In this document: positions 60,603 through 64,000 of the stretch, piece by piece
Position numbering within the stretch: position 1 is the stretch's first letter
How the letters are laid out: each line of letters begins with the position of its first letter
Assembly (NCBI GenBank): GCA_013285645.1
Contig: JABDHJ010000009.1
Location: 42,320-106,319 of the forward strand
Source of the DNA: Verrucomicrobiota bacterium
GTDB taxonomy: Bacteria; Verrucomicrobiota; Verrucomicrobiia; Methylacidiphilales; UBA1321
DNA length: 64,000 nt
Direction: 5' to 3'
The notes under the pieces: generated by a model
What the model saw: only the letters and a program-made list of their open reading frames with translations
What the model was told of the DNA's origin: nothing
The model's database searches: none
Program-made: the position numbers and the translations under genes

Positions 60603-62678
60603 CTAGGGAACGCCACGGTCCGAGCGATGATAGCCAATACGCCAGAGGCTTCCAATGCCACCTTCGAAGGTGAGCTCCACTCGATTATTGTCTAAAGACT
60701 TAACGGCTATCAGCTCGACATCCGTGAAAACGTAACTTACGGGACAAAGGAGTATCTTGGTGCCAAAGAAATCAAAAGCGCAAATCTGACCTGGCTGCTC
60801 CATCCTCAACTTCTTCTTTTTGATGATTGCTTCTACGCCAGGCTGTGAGTCTGCCTCAATGCAGAATGTCTGCCCGACAAGGGATTGTTCATGTACTCCC
60901 GCCTCAATTAGCTTTGCCAAGACCTCCGCATCATCGTTTGGCAAACTCTGCAGTCTATTGCTGAAAGGAAAATTGGGATTCACTCCAAGATATTTTGCTG
61001 CCACCCGATATTGAGCTATTGCATCAACGGCCTTCTGAGCTTCCTTCACAGTCTCAATTTTCGACGGTGCCATTTCAACTCGACCGATTTCGTTTCCATT
61101 TGCCAAACATTTCACGGCAAACGTAGTTGAGTGCAAAAACTGCCGAATATCTTCAAAATACGGCAGAGAGAGAATCGGTTGTCCTTCCCAAACGCCCCAG
61201 TCGATTGAGAAATGGATCGGAGATTCGGGGTCCAGGTCTCCATTAGGCAGAATGTCCCGATGGAGACGAACTTGGAGCGGTGATTGTCGCAGTTGTCCGT
61301 CGAACCGAAGCTGTTTGGAGGTTCTCGTCCATCGCCCGTCGATCTGAAAAAACGTAGCCTTGTTCCCCGAGCCGGTACTTATTTGCACACAGCCATCAAT
61401 TATCGGCTCACTTACGGTCTCGTTCGTCGAAGCTTCGAACTCTGACTGAAGCTGTTGAAAGATAGAAGTTGTGTCAGCGTGAAGGTCATTGGCCTCAAAT
61501 TTGAAGGGGGTGGCCTTCTCAAAGAAGGCTTTGATTTGTTCGCTCTCAAAGGTTGATACAAATTTTGCGTCTATCGTCACCTTCGGATGATTTGAACCCC
61601 AATGCCGTTGCGCCTCTCCGGTAGAAGCTGTTATATCCGCAGAAAATTCTGGATGAGTTATGTCTGATTTCTCTTTCTGCTTTCTAATCGTGTTTTCGCG
61701 AGGGGCATCGCTAATGGGTAGATGCATGACCTCTTTGCCCGCCACGCTTATGACAAACGCGCCATTATAAATCAGGTCATGGAGCTTTTGAGCATTGGGA
61801 TTCTGACTTTGTAAAAAGACACTCTTCACCAGCAACGAGAGACTTTTTGAAGGGGGAAGAGGGTTTCCAGCAGGCCAAGGTGTTATCGCTCCCTCAAACG
61901 TCATTTTCCATCCGGCAACTTTGGCTTGGCCTTCCGATTCATTAACTAGCCCTTCAAAATGCAGTCGTCCCTTCTTGAGTCCTCTGACAAACTTGGCTCG
62001 AGCTCCCAGACGAAGCTTTGCGATTTCCGGTCGCTCGGGCGAAGATGAAGGACATTCCACGAACCAATCCCGCTCGTAGCGTTCTGCTGGCTCGAGAGAG
62101 TTCCACATTTGACGAAGAACGTCGCCTAATCCCGTCTTTGGGCCGCCTCGAACATCGAAGCAGTCCATGCCTTCGTCTGTCGTAATCGCTTCCTCGGTTC
62201 CATCAGCTAGAACGTAACAGGCCATCAAGGGCGTTAATTCCCAGACTTCCAGTAGAGCCGATGTCTCGAGACCGTTGGGCCAGTCGTCATTTTTTGTGTC
62301 CTGGTACCGGTAGAGGCTGATGTTTTCGTCCTTAGCTCTTTTGTAAGCAGATCTGGAGAAACCCTCATTTGAAACCATGATACCCATCTGAGCACCAACG
62401 TCCTTCATGACACCTATGAACGACTCTACTGCTTTAACATCGGCTTTTCTTTTGTGCTTCTTGCATTCGACAATTATCAAAACGTTCTCAGTTCCGACTT
62501 TCGTCCGAATGCAAACGTCTATTTGCCGTGAACGTCCTGACAACTTTCCGGGAAGTTTTTCGTCGCGTGCGACAGTAGCGCCTTTGTTGAATGTGGTTTG
62601 CAGCCGAGCAATAATTGTCTCAAACTCTTCCCATGTAATGCCGTTTGTCACCTCTAGAGCATTACATAATGGTCGCAA
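60603..62678 (-). CDS. Large protein with N-terminal Mrr-like PD-(D/E)XK nuclease domain
   Basis: The 691-residue frame starts at TTG (62678) or, more likely, GTG at 62648. Residues ~10-130 look like an Mrr_cat domain: WEEFETIIARLQ, RQIDVCIRT with Asp54, IIVECKKHK with Glu71-x-Lys73, and GIMVSNEGFSRSAYKRA. The remaining 550 residues are mostly beta-type sequence of no family I recognise; they could form a target-sensing or effector part. Mrr-like nucleases cut modified or foreign DNA. The gene is alone, next to two tRNAs, without a methyltransferase, and its base composition looks less GC-rich than that of its neighbours, which suggests horizontal acquisition and a defence role. Confidence 0.7.
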   Translation of the reverse strand: MRPLCNALEVTNGITWEEFETIIARLQTTFNKGATVARDEKLPGKLSGRSRQIDVCIRTKVGTENVLIIVECKKHKRKADVKAVESFIGVMKDVGAQMGIMVSNEGFSRSAYKRAKDENISLYRYQDTKNDDWPNGLETSALLEVWELTPLMACYVLADGTEEAITTDEGMDCFDVRGGPKTGLGDVLRQMWNSLEPAERYERDWFVECPSSSPERPEIAKLRLGARAKFVRGLKKGRLHFEGLVNESEGQAKVAGWKMTFEGAITPWPAGNPLPPSKSLSLLVKSVFLQSQNPNAQKLHDLIYNGAFVISVAGKEVMHLPISDAPRENTIRKQKEKSDITHPEFSADITASTGEAQRHWGSNHPKVTIDAKFVSTFESEQIKAFFEKATPFKFEANDLHADTTSIFQQLQSEFEASTNETVSEPIIDGCVQISTGSGNKATFFQIDGRWTRTSKQLRFDGQLRQSPLQVRLHRDILPNGDLDPESPIHFSIDWGVWEGQPILSLPYFEDIRQFLHSTTFAVKCLANGNEIGRVEMAPSKIETVKEAQKAVDAIAQYRVAAKYLGVNPNFPFSNRLQSLPNDDAEVLAKLIEAGVHEQSLVGQTFCIEADSQPGVEAIIKKKKLRMEQPGQICAFDFFGTKILLCPVSYVFTDVELIAVKSLDNNRVELTFEGGIGSLWRIGYHRSDRGVP

Positions 62679-62901
62679 GATGCGAGCAGGGGTTAACGAC
62701 TATAAGTCGTTTCATAAGGGCTGTTGTCCGCGTATGGCTCCCTGACGCAGGCCACTCTGAGAGGATTACTAGTCGTGACTAAACCCATGCCAATCGAGAG
62801 CCTTTAGCTCATGCCGAACTCGAGCTCGATTGTCAGCTAGAAGCTTTGGCCCGCGCGAGTCTGATCTCGTCAAGCTGGCTGCCTCTGGTTATTTTTTGAT
62901 T

Positions 62902-63903
62902 ATGCAGCACTCGCCTTACCACGGTGTTTCCCATTTTATCGGTAATACGCCGCTGGTTCGGTTGCGGCGGTTGTCGGAATTGACGGGTTGCGAGATTCTG
63001 GGCAAGGCCGAATTCATGAATCCGGGCGGTTCGGTGAAGGATCGCGCGGCGCTCGGCATCATCGAGGCGGCCGAGGCGAGCGGCGAACTTAAACCCGGCG
63101 CGACCATCGTCGAGGGCACCGCTGGCAACACGGGCATCGGCCTCACCGTCGTCGGGCAGGCGAGGGGATATCGCACGGTCATCGTGATTCCCGATAATCA
63201 GTCACCGGCCAAGATGGAACTTCTCCGCGCGCTCGGCGCGGAAGTCAGGGTCGTGCCCGAAAAGCCTTACAAGGATCCCGGTAATTACAACAAAGTCGCG
63301 CAACGTCTCGCGGAAGAGCACGGTTATTTCTGGGCCAATCAATTCGACAACACGGCGAACCGGCAGATTCATTATCGAACGACAGGGCCGGAGATTTGGG
63401 AGCAGACAAAAGGTGGCGTGACCGCATTTGTCGCCTCGGTCGGAACGGGCGGCACGCTGGCGGGAACGAGCATCTACCTGAAAGAGAAAAATCCGCAGGT
63501 CGCCGCCGTTTGCGCCGATCCCTACGGCGCCGCGATGTGGTCCTGGTTCAAGAATCACAATCTCGACACCAAGGACGGCGACTCCTTCGCCGAGGGCATC
63601 GGCCAGGGACGCGTGACGAAAAATCTCGAGGGGCTCGAAATCGACGAGGCCTACCGCATCGAAGACCAGGCCTCCTTCACGATCATTCACCAGCTCCAAC
63701 GCGAAGAGGGAATTTTTCTCGGCCTTTCCTCCGGCGTCAACATCGCGGGCGCGGTCCGTTACGCCCGCCAGCGCGGACCGGGCCAGACCATCGTCACCAT
63801 CCTCTGCGATTCCGGGCACAAATACATCTCCAAGCTCTACAATCCCGAGTGGATCGCGAACAACGGTTTAAAGACCGATTTGCCTCTAGAATCGGTGTTT
63901 TAA
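62902..63903 (+). CDS. cysK: Cysteine synthase (O-acetylserine sulfhydrylase)
   Basis: The start MQHSPYHGVSHFIG at 62902 fits the family; an upstream in-frame start at 62830 has no support. The 333-residue PLP enzyme has FIGNTPLVRLRRL, the lysine motif NPGGSVKDRAA, the phosphate-binding EGTAGNTGIGLTVVG and VGTGGTLAG. It makes cysteine from O-acetylserine and sulfide. The central region PEKPYKDPGNYNKVAQRLAEE is of the subgroup related to cystathionine beta-synthase and CysK2-like enzymes. Confidence 0.93.
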   Translation: MQHSPYHGVSHFIGNTPLVRLRRLSELTGCEILGKAEFMNPGGSVKDRAALGIIEAAEASGELKPGATIVEGTAGNTGIGLTVVGQARGYRTVIVIPDNQSPAKMELLRALGAEVRVVPEKPYKDPGNYNKVAQRLAEEHGYFWANQFDNTANRQIHYRTTGPEIWEQTKGGVTAFVASVGTGGTLAGTSIYLKEKNPQVAAVCADPYGAAMWSWFKNHNLDTKDGDSFAEGIGQGRVTKNLEGLEIDEAYRIEDQASFTIIHQLQREEGIFLGLSSGVNIAGAVRYARQRGPGQTIVTILCDSGHKYISKLYNPEWIANNGLKTDLPLESVF

Positions 63904-64000
63904 TTCCAGCGGCAAAAGCCCGGGAGGAGACGAGGTACGTTCGGAGAACAAGAAGCGATGATGGAAGATGTCTTTTTTGCTTTTGCTCACCACTGGTGGC
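63904..64000. other. Window end
   Basis: Short stretch after cysK. An open frame starts at ATG 63958 or 63961 (MMEDVFFAFAHHWW) and runs off the window. It might be the start of the next gene, but nothing confirms it. Confidence 0.25.

Noticed and set aside
60603..62678. Complete restriction-modification system
   Set aside because: Only a nuclease-like domain is seen; no methyltransferase or specificity gene lies in the window.

Overview
The window looks like a chromosomal segment of a Verrucomicrobiota bacterium, probably Opitutae-like or a related lineage. The clues are a giant autotransporter-repeat protein with a PEP-CTERM tail at the left edge, large secreted glycoside hydrolases, many secreted proteins of unknown family, and a class A penicillin-binding protein fused to a class B one. 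The phylum call is inference from gene content; no rRNA or ribosomal protein gene is present.

Left part (1-14 kb): the C-terminal part of a PEP-CTERM/beta-strand-repeat surface protein, a secreted unknown protein, then a leftward carbohydrate operon (AraC regulator, aldo/keto reductase, zinc alcohol dehydrogenase, GHL6/GH151-like glycosidase, RbsD/FucU mutarotase-like protein, large secreted TIM-barrel glycosidase). An imperfect inverted repeat between the regulator and the first enzyme gene, with a third copy of its half-site in front of the regulator, is a likely operator. A rhamnulokinase-type sugar kinase at 27-29 kb may belong to the same deoxysugar metabolism.

Middle part (14-31 kb): an exported nucleosidase, two tandem paralogous secreted proteins, a translationally coupled methyltransferase / SRPBCC cyclase-like / ketosynthase operon, phosphofructokinase, the 1402-residue fused penicillin-binding protein, a palindromic intergenic element, and a TrhO-RluA fusion (tRNA hydroxylase plus pseudouridine synthase).

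Right part (31-60 kb): this is the most unusual region. Eight 22-bp palindromes of the form CTATGGGGTG-N2-CACCCCATAG, plus one degenerate copy, lie in front of almost every transcription unit between 32.3 and 49.2 kb. These units are small secreted and membrane stress proteins, an ice-binding-domain autotransporter, a YbhG/F/R-like ABC exporter, two transglutaminase-like proteins, a GNAT/small-protein operon, acetate kinase-phosphoketolase, and a multi-PAS hybrid histidine kinase that runs directly into a complete nine-gene N-ATPase operon (atpDCQRBEFAG) with sodium-type ligands in subunit c. Together they look like an energy- or low-oxygen-stress regulon: phosphoketolase and acetate kinase yield ATP from sugar phosphates, and the N-ATPase would use ATP to pump ions. 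Decayed pieces (adenylate cyclase, response regulator) show that the region has been rearranged.

Right edge (60-64 kb): tRNA-Gln and tRNA-Glu, an Mrr-like PD-(D/E)XK nuclease-domain protein next to them, and cysteine synthase. I saw no CRISPR array, transposase or rRNA.
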